Shown here piece after piece: positions 1 to 5,288 of a stretch of DNA of 8,932 nucleotides (the stretch's first letter is position 1; every line of letters begins with the position of its first letter). The notes beneath the pieces were generated by a model. It was not told the DNA's origin, made no database searches, and saw only the letters and a list, made by a program, of their open reading frames with translations. The stretch lies in assembly GCA_021772165.1 (NCBI GenBank), contig JAJFMM010000020.1, positions 1 to 8,932 on the forward strand. The letters run 5' to 3'. This stretch comes from Chlamydiota bacterium. GTDB lineage: Bacteria; Chlamydiota; Chlamydiia; Chlamydiales; SM23-39. The position numbers were made by a program, and so were the translations under genes.

Positions 1-726
1 CCGGAAATATCTGTTTTTGAGATGCCTGTAGAGCAGTTTAGCGGATGGTTTATCTTGCCGTTTCTCTTTACGTTCATCGAGCAGGACATGGGACAGCGCT
101 GTTTTGCGGCGTCCTCTCCGTCGATTTTGGCAAAAGCTGCCATCGGTGCCGGGATCGCAGCCTTCTCTGTCTGTCTGATCCCGATCTATTTTGGTGTGCT
201 TGGGCAGAGCTACGGTATTCAAGGAGAGGGTTCTGTCTTGATGACGGCCGTCTCCATGTCCACCAATCCAGTCATTGCAGCTCTCGTGGGCACCGCTGTG
301 ATCGCAGCGATTCTTTCGACGGCCAACTCGCTCATCAATGCGGTAGGCTCGAATCTCTCACAAGATTTTTTCACAGAAAATCGTTCTATGCTCAAAACAA
401 AGTGTCTCGCAGGAGCCATCGGTATCGGCGCGATCTTTGCGTCCTATGCTTTTACCAGTATCGTAGGTGTTTTGATGCTCTCGTATGAGCTGTCCGTCTC
501 TTGTCTTCTTGTGCCTCTGCTTGTGGCGCTGTTTTCAAAGAAGAGGGGAGCGTTTCTGCCGGCTGCGAGCTCGATGGTTTTAGGCGCTATGGGCTTTTTT
601 CTTTTCCGATGGGTCGAAACGCCCCTGCCGAAAGAGATCGCAGCAATGAGTCTCTCCCTCTTCGGATATCTGATGGGATCGGCTCTGATGAGAAGATCGT
701 TAAGGCGAAAAACTCTTAAAGTTTGA
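1..726 (+). CDS. Sodium/solute symporter (SSS family), C-terminal part, 5' end outside window
   Basis: This is an integral inner-membrane transporter expected to couple Na+ entry to uptake of a small solute; the substrate cannot be told from this fragment. The frame is open from base 1, so the start lies upstream; 241 residues are present, roughly the last half of a normal SSS protein (about 450-550 aa). The segment GWFILPFLFTFIEQDMGQR matches the family's conserved stretch ending in Gln and Arg before the A-A motif. The segment AAILSTANSLINAVGSNLSQDF matches SSS helix 8, where a Ser/Thr-rich STANS supplies Na+ ligands in characterised members. Several further hydrophobic helices follow, then a basic tail (RRSLRRKTLKV) typical of a cytoplasmic end. 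The paraslipin gene begins 31 bp downstream on the same strand with no terminator between, so co-transcription is plausible. Confidence 0.85.
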   Translation, partial: PEISVFEMPVEQFSGWFILPFLFTFIEQDMGQRCFAASSPSILAKAAIGAGIAAFSVCLIPIYFGVLGQSYGIQGEGSVLMTAVSMSTNPVIAALVGTAVIAAILSTANSLINAVGSNLSQDFFTENRSMLKTKCLAGAIGIGAIFASYAFTSIVGVLMLSYELSVSCLLVPLLVALFSKKRGAFLPAASSMVLGAMGFFLFRWVETPLPKEIAAMSLSLFGYLMGSALMRRSLRRKTLKV

Positions 727-757
727 TAAAACTATTACACTTCAACGAAGGTGGGTA

Positions 758-1702
758 GTGATGATCATTTTTATATCTGTTTTTTTCGCGGCGTTTATAT
801 TTTTGAGCTTGGTGCTCGGCGCGCAGATCATCCCTCATGAGCATGCTTTTGTTGTGCAAAGACTAGGGCGTTTCCATCGCGTTCTTGAATCGGGTCCTCG
901 CTGGATCATTCCTTTTATCGATGCTGTTGCTTATCGCCACGCTCTGAAAGAAGAGTCGATCGATGTGCATGAACAGACAGCGATCACTCAAGATAATGTC
1001 AGCGTAATTCTCGATGGGATCGTCTATGTGAAAATCGTTGATCCTGTTGCAGCCTCCTATGGCGTTAAAGAACCTGTCCATGCCGTTTTGCAGCTCGTAC
1101 AAACAACCATGCGCTCCGAGGTGGGCAAGATCCCTCTCGATAAGACCTTCGAAGAGAGAGAGTCTCTCAATGCATTGATTGTTGAATCGATCAATGAGGC
1201 TGCTCTAGGCTGGGGGATTCGCTGCCTGCGTTACGAAATCAAAGACATCAAAATGCCCGAAGAGATCCGAAGAGCGATGGAACTTCAGATGACGGCAGAG
1301 CGGCAAAAACGTGCGAAGATCCTCGAATCAGAGGGACTGCGCCAAGCGGCGATCAATATGGCGGAAGGTGCCCGTGCAAAAGTCGTGCTTGAATCGGAAG
1401 CAGCTCAAATCGACCGTGTCAACCGCGCACAGGGCGATTCTGAGGCGATTGAGATGCTCGCAAAGTCTGGAGCCGTCGGGATCGGAATGATCGCAAGAGC
1501 TTTGGGAGAGAGTGGGGGAGAGGAGGCTGCTGCCTTGCAGGTCGCAGAAAAGTATCTCGATGCCTTTCGGCAATTGGCGAAAGAGGGGAATGCGATCCTC
1601 CTACCAAGTAATCTACAGCACCCCGGTACCATGATTGCAGAGGCGATGGCGATCTATGGTCAAGTCAGTAAGAAGAAAACTGTAGGAAAAGTGCATCAAT
1701 AA
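758..1702 (+). CDS. SPFH/Band 7 membrane protein, stomatin-like (paraslipin type)
   Basis: A membrane-anchored SPFH protein, family members of which form oligomeric rings and organise membrane microdomains or regulate membrane proteases. Residues 2-21 are a hydrophobic N-terminal anchor. The SPFH domain follows (about 25-180), including HAFVVQRLGRFHRVLESGPRW and the ERESLN...AALGWGI segment diagnostic of slipins. Residues 170-235 are Ala/Glu/Arg-rich and predicted coiled coil, and the tail NAILLPSN...AMAIYGQV resembles the C-terminal module of paraslipins. The 314-aa length is normal. The start is GTG 758 or, equally likely, ATG 761; both follow an AAGGTGGG Shine-Dalgarno-like sequence at 748-755. 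Slipin genes often sit beside nfeD, but no nfeD is present on either side here. The stop overlaps the A-run of the terminator of the converging gene. Confidence 0.9.
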   Translation: MMIIFISVFFAAFIFLSLVLGAQIIPHEHAFVVQRLGRFHRVLESGPRWIIPFIDAVAYRHALKEESIDVHEQTAITQDNVSVILDGIVYVKIVDPVAASYGVKEPVHAVLQLVQTTMRSEVGKIPLDKTFEERESLNALIVESINEAALGWGIRCLRYEIKDIKMPEEIRRAMELQMTAERQKRAKILESEGLRQAAINMAEGARAKVVLESEAAQIDRVNRAQGDSEAIEMLAKSGAVGIGMIARALGESGGEEAAALQVAEKYLDAFRQLAKEGNAILLPSNLQHPGTMIAEAMAIYGQVSKKKTVGKVHQ

Positions 1703-1728
1703 AAAAGGGCGTCCATTAAAGGACGCCC
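1701..1728 (-). terminator. Rho-independent terminator of the converging outer-membrane protein gene
   Basis: A perfect 8-bp GC-rich stem (GGGCGTCC 1707-1714 with GGACGCCC 1721-1728) encloses a 6-nt loop. On the minus strand it is followed by six U residues (the A-run 1701-1706), 21 nt after the stop of the minus-strand gene. On the plus strand there is no T-run after the stem, so it is a poorer terminator for the slipin gene, whose stop codon (1700-1702) overlaps it. Confidence 0.9.
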
Positions 1729-1748
1729 ATGATCAAAGAGGTTTTGGA

Positions 1749-2354
1749 TTAGTATCCGAAACCAACTGAGAATTCAGCAATCGGTCCAAGCGATGCACTT
1801 GCAACAGACGCGTAAGGAGTCGCTGTTGAAGTAGACAATGCCGGCTGGCTTACATCGAGCTGTACGAAGCTGCGCCAGTTTTCGTGGCGGTTCATTTCGT
1901 AACCAAGAGTCACGCTAGGAATGATGCCGTTGAAAGACGCATCATCCGTTCCTTTAATCCCGCCGTAAGCAAGTCCTGCTCCAGCATAGAAGCTCTCTTG
2001 CTTCGCTTCAGTCGCATAGTAGAAATACGATACACGTGGCAGTGTGTAGAAGTAAGAAGTTGCTTCTGCTGCGAATGCATCTACTCCGGTGTAGGAAGCA
2101 GAAAGGTCAATCGCGCCGACTGGTAGCGCATAACGCAGACCAAGGCCGAGTCCCGGCAATACTTGTTTAATATCAGTTGGACGAGAATTGGAAGGACCCA
2201 TTCTCAGGTAACCAAACCAGTTGCGGTCCATTTTGCTATTGACCAAGCTCTCTTTTACCTCGAGGGGAAGATTGTTGGTTGTAGCGATTGGATCAGCAGT
2301 AAATCCGACAGCAGTTGCTGCGGTAAAAAGTGCAGACATGAGTTTCATTTTCAT
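1749..2354 (-). CDS. Small secreted outer-membrane beta-barrel protein, hypothetical
   Basis: A 201-aa protein with an N-terminal signal peptide (two Lys residues in MKMK, then hydrophobic LMSALFTAATAVGFTA; cleavage is plausible after Ala20). The body has alternating polar/aromatic stretches typical of amphipathic strands, for example YFYTLPRVSYFYYA, FYAGAGLAYGGI and IPSVTLGYEM. It ends in FSVGFGY with a C-terminal aromatic residue, the usual signal for BAM-dependent outer-membrane assembly. I choose ATG 2354 because GGAGG at 2359-2363 lies just upstream; ATG 2348 (spacing 10 nt) is an alternative. An in-frame ATG at 2411 would add 19 charged residues before the signal peptide and is rejected. 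Function is unknown; small barrel proteins of this style are common in environmental chlamydiae. It has its own terminator and a possible promoter. Confidence 0.75.
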   Translation of the reverse strand: MKMKLMSALFTAATAVGFTADPIATTNNLPLEVKESLVNSKMDRNWFGYLRMGPSNSRPTDIKQVLPGLGLGLRYALPVGAIDLSASYTGVDAFAAEATSYFYTLPRVSYFYYATEAKQESFYAGAGLAYGGIKGTDDASFNGIIPSVTLGYEMNRHENWRSFVQLDVSQPALSTSTATPYASVASASLGPIAEFSVGFGY

Positions 2355-2381
2355 AAAGCCTCCATATAAGGTAGGCCTCAA

Positions 2382-2411
2382 AGTATGAAACCGCATTCTG
2401 AATTTAAGCAA
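2382..2411 (-). promoter_or_regulatory. Possible promoter of the outer-membrane protein gene
   Basis: On the minus strand a -35-like TTGCTT (2411-2406) and a -10-like CATACT (2387-2382) are separated by 18 nt, about 28 nt before the start codon. The -35 element overlaps a small AT-rich palindrome, TTTAAG-CAA-CTTAAA (2403-2417), in the 69-bp gap after the dnaA stop. That palindrome could be a weak dnaA terminator or an operator. The call rests only on this match. Confidence 0.3.
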
Positions 2412-2423
2412 CTTAAATAAAAA

Positions 2424-3770
2424 CTAAGACGTTTCGAGATTGCGTTGAACCATCTGAATTTGGCGACGCAATGTCTCATCTGAATTGAGTTTTTCTGCGA
2501 TTTTTTTCCACGCATGCAATAGTGTGGAGTGGGTTTTGCCTCCAAAGGAAGCTGCGATTTTCATCAGTGAATCTTCGATCGTTTCTTTTGCGAGATACAT
2601 TGCGACTTGTCGAGCAAGAGCGATCTCTTTTTGTCTCGATTCGCCTCTCAAATCGCTAACGCGCACTTCAAAAGCTTGTGCAACGCTCTGAATAATGGAA
2701 TCAACGGTGACTTTTTTCTGCGGAAGCGTTTGAACCAGCTCGTTGAGCACTCTTTCCACGGTATCGATGGTGAGATCGGCGTTCTGAAAGCGCACGTAGG
2801 CGCAGAGGCGGTTGATGGCGCCTTCGAGCTGCCGGACATTGTTATAGATGTGTTCTGCAATGAAGAAGGCGACTTGGCTCGTCAGGCAGAGATTCTTATT
2901 TTCCGCTTTGTGTTTGATGATCGCAACTCGCGTCTCTAGGTCGGGTATGCCCATGTGTGCGACGAGACCCCATTCCATGCGAGCAACCATGCGCTCGGAG
3001 AGTTTGAGTTGGGATGGTGGCTTATCACTTGTGATGACGATCTGTTTGTTCTGATGGATCAGCGTCTCAAAGGTGTTGCAGAACTCCTCTTCGAAGTTCG
3101 GGCGATTTTGCAGGAATTGGATATCATCGACGAGCAGTAGATCGAGGTTTCTGTAGTAGCGCTTCATGCGGTCGAGCGATTTTGAGCGCAGGGAATCGAC
3201 GATGTCGTTAATGAAGCCTTCAGTGGTGATCGCTTGGACTTTGAGTTTTTTGTGGTGCTCTCGCACATAGTGTCCGATGCCATGCAGAAGATGCGTTTTC
3301 CCCAAACCAACTCCACCGTGAATAAACAGGGGATTGTAGGTTTTTCCGGGGCGCGTAGCTACGCCAAAGGCGGCGGATTTGACGAATTGGTTGGAAGCGC
3401 CTTCGATGAAGTTTTCAAAGCGATAGGTGTTGTTGAGGCGGATTTCAGGGCCGCTCTGCTGCTCTTTTTCTGGGGCAGCTGCGGGCTTGCCTATCGTTTT
3501 TATAGTGGGTTTAACGGGTGCGGAAATGAGAAAAGAGAGGGCAGGGTCTCCATTGGCTCTCAAAGGGAGAAACTCGGAAAGGACCTCTTTGTAGTTATCG
3601 AGCAAATATTCCTGCACGAAAATATTCGGCACTTCTAAAATGACCTCTTCATCACTGTGCGAAGAGAGTCGGATTGGGTCTATCCAGTTATCGAATTCAG
3701 CGCGGGAGCATTTGGCTTTGACGAATTCGAGAAACTGTAGCCATCCGGTGTTTAACTCGCAATCGAGCAT
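2424..3770 (-). CDS. dnaA: Chromosomal replication initiator protein DnaA (chlamydial DnaA2-like)
   Basis: An AAA+ ATPase that binds DnaA boxes and opens the origin for replication. The 448-aa length is normal for the family. Domain I is at about 1-80 with the WLQFL...FDNWI motif, followed by a short Pro/Ala/Glu linker (85-110). The AAA+ core has Walker A GGVGLGKTH (152-160), Walker B LLLVDDIQF (211-219), sensor I ITSDKPP (246-252), the arginine-finger box ending in R264 before MEWGL, and NVRQLEGAINRL (311-322). Domain IV follows, with LARQVAMYLAKE (385-396) and the signature helix GGKTHSTLLHA (410-420). In E. coli that signature is GGRDHTTVLHA, so the Arg-Asp pair is Lys-Thr here. Downstream of CT_273/CT_274-like genes, as C. 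trachomatis dnaA2 (CT_275) is, so a second dnaA elsewhere is expected. ATG 3770 is preceded by AAGGA with 9-nt spacing. Confidence 0.93.
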   Translation of the reverse strand: MLDCELNTGWLQFLEFVKAKCSRAEFDNWIDPIRLSSHSDEEVILEVPNIFVQEYLLDNYKEVLSEFLPLRANGDPALSFLISAPVKPTIKTIGKPAAAPEKEQQSGPEIRLNNTYRFENFIEGASNQFVKSAAFGVATRPGKTYNPLFIHGGVGLGKTHLLHGIGHYVREHHKKLKVQAITTEGFINDIVDSLRSKSLDRMKRYYRNLDLLLVDDIQFLQNRPNFEEEFCNTFETLIHQNKQIVITSDKPPSQLKLSERMVARMEWGLVAHMGIPDLETRVAIIKHKAENKNLCLTSQVAFFIAEHIYNNVRQLEGAINRLCAYVRFQNADLTIDTVERVLNELVQTLPQKKVTVDSIIQSVAQAFEVRVSDLRGESRQKEIALARQVAMYLAKETIEDSLMKIAASFGGKTHSTLLHAWKKIAEKLNSDETLRRQIQMVQRNLETS

Positions 3771-3800
3771 GAGCTGGGGTCCTTTGAGGTTGTCCTACTC

Positions 3801-3829
3801 AAAATAGCAAGTGAGAGGAAACCGAGCAA
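3801..3829 (-). promoter_or_regulatory. Possible promoter directly upstream of dnaA
   Basis: On the minus strand TTGCTC (3829-3824) and TATTTT (3806-3801) are separated by exactly 17 nt. This places a transcription start about 25 nt before the dnaA start codon, between the long inverted repeat and the gene. It would let dnaA be transcribed independently of the TPR operon. The match is 3 of 6 and 4 of 6 to the sigma-70 type consensus, so it is only a candidate. Confidence 0.35.
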
Positions 3830-3843
3830 GATGACTTTCTATT

Positions 3844-4010
3844 TATACCGAGATGAACTCAAAATTTGATCTCTGGGCGGGTTCAAAGCGCCGCATTTCG
3901 ACGATCGTAAAAGCCATTGTATTGGATTAATACTACGGCTTTTACGATCGTCGAAATGGGGCAGCTTTCAATCCCACCCAGAGGCCGAATTTTGAGTTCA
4001 TTTCGGTATA
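3844..4010. repeat. Long imperfect inverted repeat (fold-back or MITE-like element)
   Basis: Arm 3844-3915 and the reverse complement of 3937-4010 align over about 72-74 bases with roughly seven mismatches and two single-base gaps. The innermost 22 bases of each arm (3894-3915 and 3937-3958) are perfectly complementary. The 21-base centre itself contains GTATT (3919-3923) and AATAC (3929-3933), symmetrical about base 3926. RNA from either strand could fold into a hairpin of about 165 nt. It encodes no protein. The outer end of the right arm contains the last codons and stop of the TPR gene. The outermost bases of each arm read TATACCG inwards, which could include a TA-type target duplication. 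Its structure resembles a non-autonomous mobile element, but no transposase is near. Confidence 0.85.
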
Positions 4011-4390
4011 TAGGCAAAGAGAAGTGCTTTTGCTTGAGAAGCGATGTTCGAATTTTCGATGTGCTCCAGTTCCATCGCTTGAGCAACCCCTTGTCTGCGA
4101 TACCCCATCATGAACAGCGCTTTGGCTCGGTTGAGTTTTACATCAGAGTTGATCGGATCCAATTTCAGCGCGCGGTCGAGATAATCGAGTGCTTTCGTTC
4201 CATCGCCTGTCTGTAAATGCAAAGCTCCTAACGTCTGAAGATCGTACATGTTGTCAGGAGAGAGAATCGTCAGTGCCTCAAAAAAAGCCAAGGCCGTTGG
4301 ATAGATGCCCTCTTTTACATAAGAGTAGCCCAAGTAGCGTAGATCGTCGATTTGTGGCTGTTGCCAACCTAATTCACTCATCCAGTCCAT
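3998..4390 (-). CDS. Tetratricopeptide-repeat protein, CT_274-like
   Basis: A 130-aa soluble protein made of about three TPR units (residues 14-47, 48-81, 82-115). Typical helix A/B spacing is visible, for example LRYLGYSYVKEGIYPTALA and ALDYLDRALKLDP. It resembles the conserved chlamydial TPR protein of C. trachomatis CT_274 in sequence and position. Its compact TPR form is like that of type III secretion chaperones (LcrH/SycD class), but a chaperone role is inference. The start is ATG 4390, 2 nt after the stop of the preceding gene, with AAGGGG as ribosome-binding site, so the two are translationally coupled. The C-terminal residues IPK and the TGA stop lie inside the long inverted repeat, so the natural C-terminus may have been altered by that element. 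Confidence 0.85.
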   Translation of the reverse strand: MDWMSELGWQQPQIDDLRYLGYSYVKEGIYPTALAFFEALTILSPDNMYDLQTLGALHLQTGDGTKALDYLDRALKLDPINSDVKLNRAKALFMMGYRRQGVAQAMELEHIENSNIASQAKALLFAYIPK

Positions 4391-4392
4391 GA

Positions 4393-4839
4393 TTACCCCT
4401 TCTGGTATTGGCTTCTGCGAGCACTGATCTGCTCAAATGTTTGTCCTATGGAAACGAGCTGCTGCAATAAGTTATGGATGATGGTGTGCTCCTTTTTCAA
4501 AGTGGGATCCGTCGGTGCAATTTCTGCAAAATGGTCGAGCTGCGACACTTGCTGGTCGAGGCCACCGAGTGAGGGCACCAATTGATAGGTAAAAAGACGT
4601 CCCGCAGTGGTAGCTGAGCCCGCCGGGGGCTTGAAGCTTGCCCAAATAGTAATGCGCCCAATGGAAAATTTCGAGTCATAGTCAGAGGGTGTGTACGGAG
4701 TGGTAACGCTGATTTCCGTTTTCTGGGGAACAAAACGCGAATCTTGCAGCTGATTGAAATCAAGATCTTGCTGGTTGAGTGCGTACTGTTTCGATGCGTC
4801 TACGCCAAGATCGTCGACAGTTCGGAATTTAATGCTCAT
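4393..4839 (-). CDS. Conserved chlamydial hypothetical protein, CT_273-like
   Basis: A 148-aa protein without signal peptide or membrane segment, recognised mainly by its position directly upstream of the CT_274-like TPR gene and dnaA, the same order as C. trachomatis CT_273-CT_274-CT_275. The N-terminal half is polar (KFRTVDDLGVDASKQYALNQQDLDFNQLQ). A central stretch, SKFSIGRITIWASF, may form beta strands. The C-terminal part (about 105-145) is predicted helical and possibly coiled (HTIIHNLLQQLVSIGQTFEQISARRSQ). No catalytic motif is visible and the function is unknown; an association with the neighbouring TPR protein would be reasonable for such a tightly coupled pair. ATG 4839 has GGAGAG upstream with suitable spacing. 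Confidence 0.8.
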   Translation of the reverse strand: MSIKFRTVDDLGVDASKQYALNQQDLDFNQLQDSRFVPQKTEISVTTPYTPSDYDSKFSIGRITIWASFKPPAGSATTAGRLFTYQLVPSLGGLDQQVSQLDHFAEIAPTDPTLKKEHTIIHNLLQQLVSIGQTFEQISARRSQYQKG

Positions 4840-4849
4840 TCATCTCTCC

Positions 4850-4884
4850 AAAAATGCCAGGTTTTTCCACTGGCTTCCATTTTT
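4850..4884 (-). promoter_or_regulatory. Leader hairpin before the CT_273-like gene, possible attenuator
   Basis: On the minus strand GCCAG and CTGGC (4874-4870 and 4860-4856) form a 5-bp stem with a 9-nt loop. The stem can be extended by AAAAATG (4884-4878) pairing with CATTTTT (4856-4850), leaving a 3-nt bulge. The U-run falls just before the Shine-Dalgarno sequence. The shape is that of a weak intrinsic terminator in a 5' leader. Regulation is inferred from shape alone. Confidence 0.35.
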
Positions 4885-4885
4885 C

Positions 4886-4894
4886 ATTCTAACA
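4886..4894 (-). promoter_or_regulatory. Possible extended -10 promoter for the CT_273/CT_274/dnaA group
   Basis: The minus strand reads TGTTAGAAT, an extended -10 form (TG, one base, TAGAAT), about 47 nt before the CT_273-like start codon. No good -35 is seen. A transcript from here would begin just before the leader hairpin. Confidence 0.3.
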
Positions 4895-4942
4895 ATCACA
4901 GGAATTTCTCCCAGATCTTTTCTCAAGGAAGGCTCAGAGAGC

Positions 4943-5023
4943 AAAAAAAAGGACAGGATAGACAGGATCGCCTTCGGCGGCAGGATGTGCAGGATAAATC
5001 ATTTCTATCCTGTCCTTTCTTTT
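4943..5023. repeat. Intergenic repeat element: CAGGAT units on a 9-base register within inverted arms
   Basis: Outer arms of 18 bases (4943-4960 and 5006-5023) are complementary at 17 positions and contain GGACAGGATA/TATCCTGTCC. Four direct CAGGAT units start at 4954, 4963, 4981 and 4990, so the spacings are 9, 18 and 9. The vacant slot holds a small hairpin, CGCC-TTC-GGCG (4969-4979). A fifth unit is inverted (5007-5012). It lies between divergent promoters, where a terminator would have no obvious purpose. A dispersed repeat family is the best explanation; similar ATCCTG-rich repeats exist in other bacterial genomes as far as I recall. It encodes nothing convincing. Confidence 0.75.
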
Positions 5024-5040
5024 GAAAAAACCTCTGGAAG

Positions 5041-5057
5041 TTGTGAACATTTTTCCC
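5041..5057. repeat. 17-base direct repeat, copy 1
   Basis: TTGTGAACATTTTTCCC occurs here and, with one substitution (T to G at the tenth base), again at 5132-5148, 91 bp downstream. The reverse complement contains TGTTCACA, which resembles a DnaA box with mismatches. It is a candidate protein-binding site in the mraZ upstream region. Confidence 0.55.
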
Positions 5058-5131
5058 TTCGCTTAAGGAAACTACTCATCAAGCTGTTGCTCAGCGGGTT
5101 GCGTGCTTGGTGGTTAAAAAGAGGGGTGAGT

Positions 5132-5148
5132 TTGTGAACAGTTTTCCC
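5132..5148. repeat. 17-base direct repeat, copy 2
   Basis: TTGTGAACAGTTTTCCC matches copy 1 (5041-5057) at 16 of 17 positions. Its 3' part runs into the tandem TTTTCCCACA motif at 5142-5161, so the two binding patterns overlap here. Confidence 0.55.
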
Positions 5149-5161
5149 ACATTTTCCCACA
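5142..5161 (-). promoter_or_regulatory. Tandem TTTTCCCACA: MraZ-box pair in reverse orientation, or DnaA-like boxes
   Basis: Two perfect head-to-tail copies of the ten-base TTTTCCCACA. On the minus strand they read GTGGGAAAA twice with a 10-bp period, the TGGGN-N5-TGGGN form known for MraZ sites. The plus-strand nonamer TTTCCCACA is also one mismatch from the DnaA-box consensus TTWTNCACA, so DnaA binding is an alternative. Confidence 0.5.
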
Positions 5162-5183
5162 GGCTGTTGAAAATTTTTAGCCC

Positions 5184-5211
5184 GTTGAAAGTGTTAGGGT
5201 TGGGGTAAAAT
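5184..5211 (+). promoter_or_regulatory. Possible mraZ operon promoter
   Basis: A strong -10-like TAAAAT (5206-5211) is preceded by GTTGAA/TTGAAA at 5184-5190, with a spacing of 15-16 nt, shorter than ideal. Transcription would start near 5218, leaving a leader of about 70 nt. That leader contains a 6-bp hairpin, AAACCG/CGGTTT (5230-5247), followed by the MraZ boxes. It lies between the two MraZ-box pairs. Confidence 0.35.
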
Positions 5212-5266
5212 GAGAGACTCTCGGATGATAAACCGATTGCGCGGTTTGGGGTTGCTTTGCTAGTCT

Positions 5267-5282
5267 GTGGGAATAAGTGGGA
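5267..5282 (+). promoter_or_regulatory. MraZ-box pair overlapping the mraZ ribosome-binding region
   Basis: GTGGGA at 5267-5272 and 5277-5282 gives TGGGA-N5-TGGGA, the direct-repeat arrangement reported for MraZ binding upstream of its own operon (E. coli has three such repeats, only two are clear here). The second copy is the only purine-rich stretch able to serve as Shine-Dalgarno for ATG 5289, so binding could hinder expression of mraZ. Autorepression is inferred from family knowledge. Confidence 0.6.
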
Positions 5283-5288
5283 AATTGA

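Noticed and set aside
2355..2411. 19-residue N-terminal extension of the outer-membrane protein from ATG 2411
   Set aside because: The extension is charged, would bury the signal peptide, and the GGAGG ribosome-binding site sits just before ATG 2354.
3234..3638. 134-codon open frame antisense to dnaA
   Set aside because: It lies fully inside the well-supported dnaA gene on the other strand and its product shows no family features.
4954..4995. CRISPR-like array
   Set aside because: Units are only six bases with three-base spacers and no cas genes are present.
4943..5023. Bidirectional terminator
   Set aside because: The flanking A/T-runs fit the shape, but the element lies between divergent gene starts, and the internal periodic CAGGAT units are not explained by termination.
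4754..5137. Open frame of 127 codons (and a 93-codon frame at 4744-5025) in the divergent intergenic region
   Set aside because: They begin inside the CT_273-like gene on the opposite strand, run through the palindromic repeat, have no ribosome-binding site and no recognisable protein character.
5041..5165. Chromosomal replication origin
   Set aside because: DnaA-like boxes are few and imperfect, there is no clear AT-rich unwinding element, and the GTGGGA reading as MraZ sites next to mraZ explains the tandem motif better.
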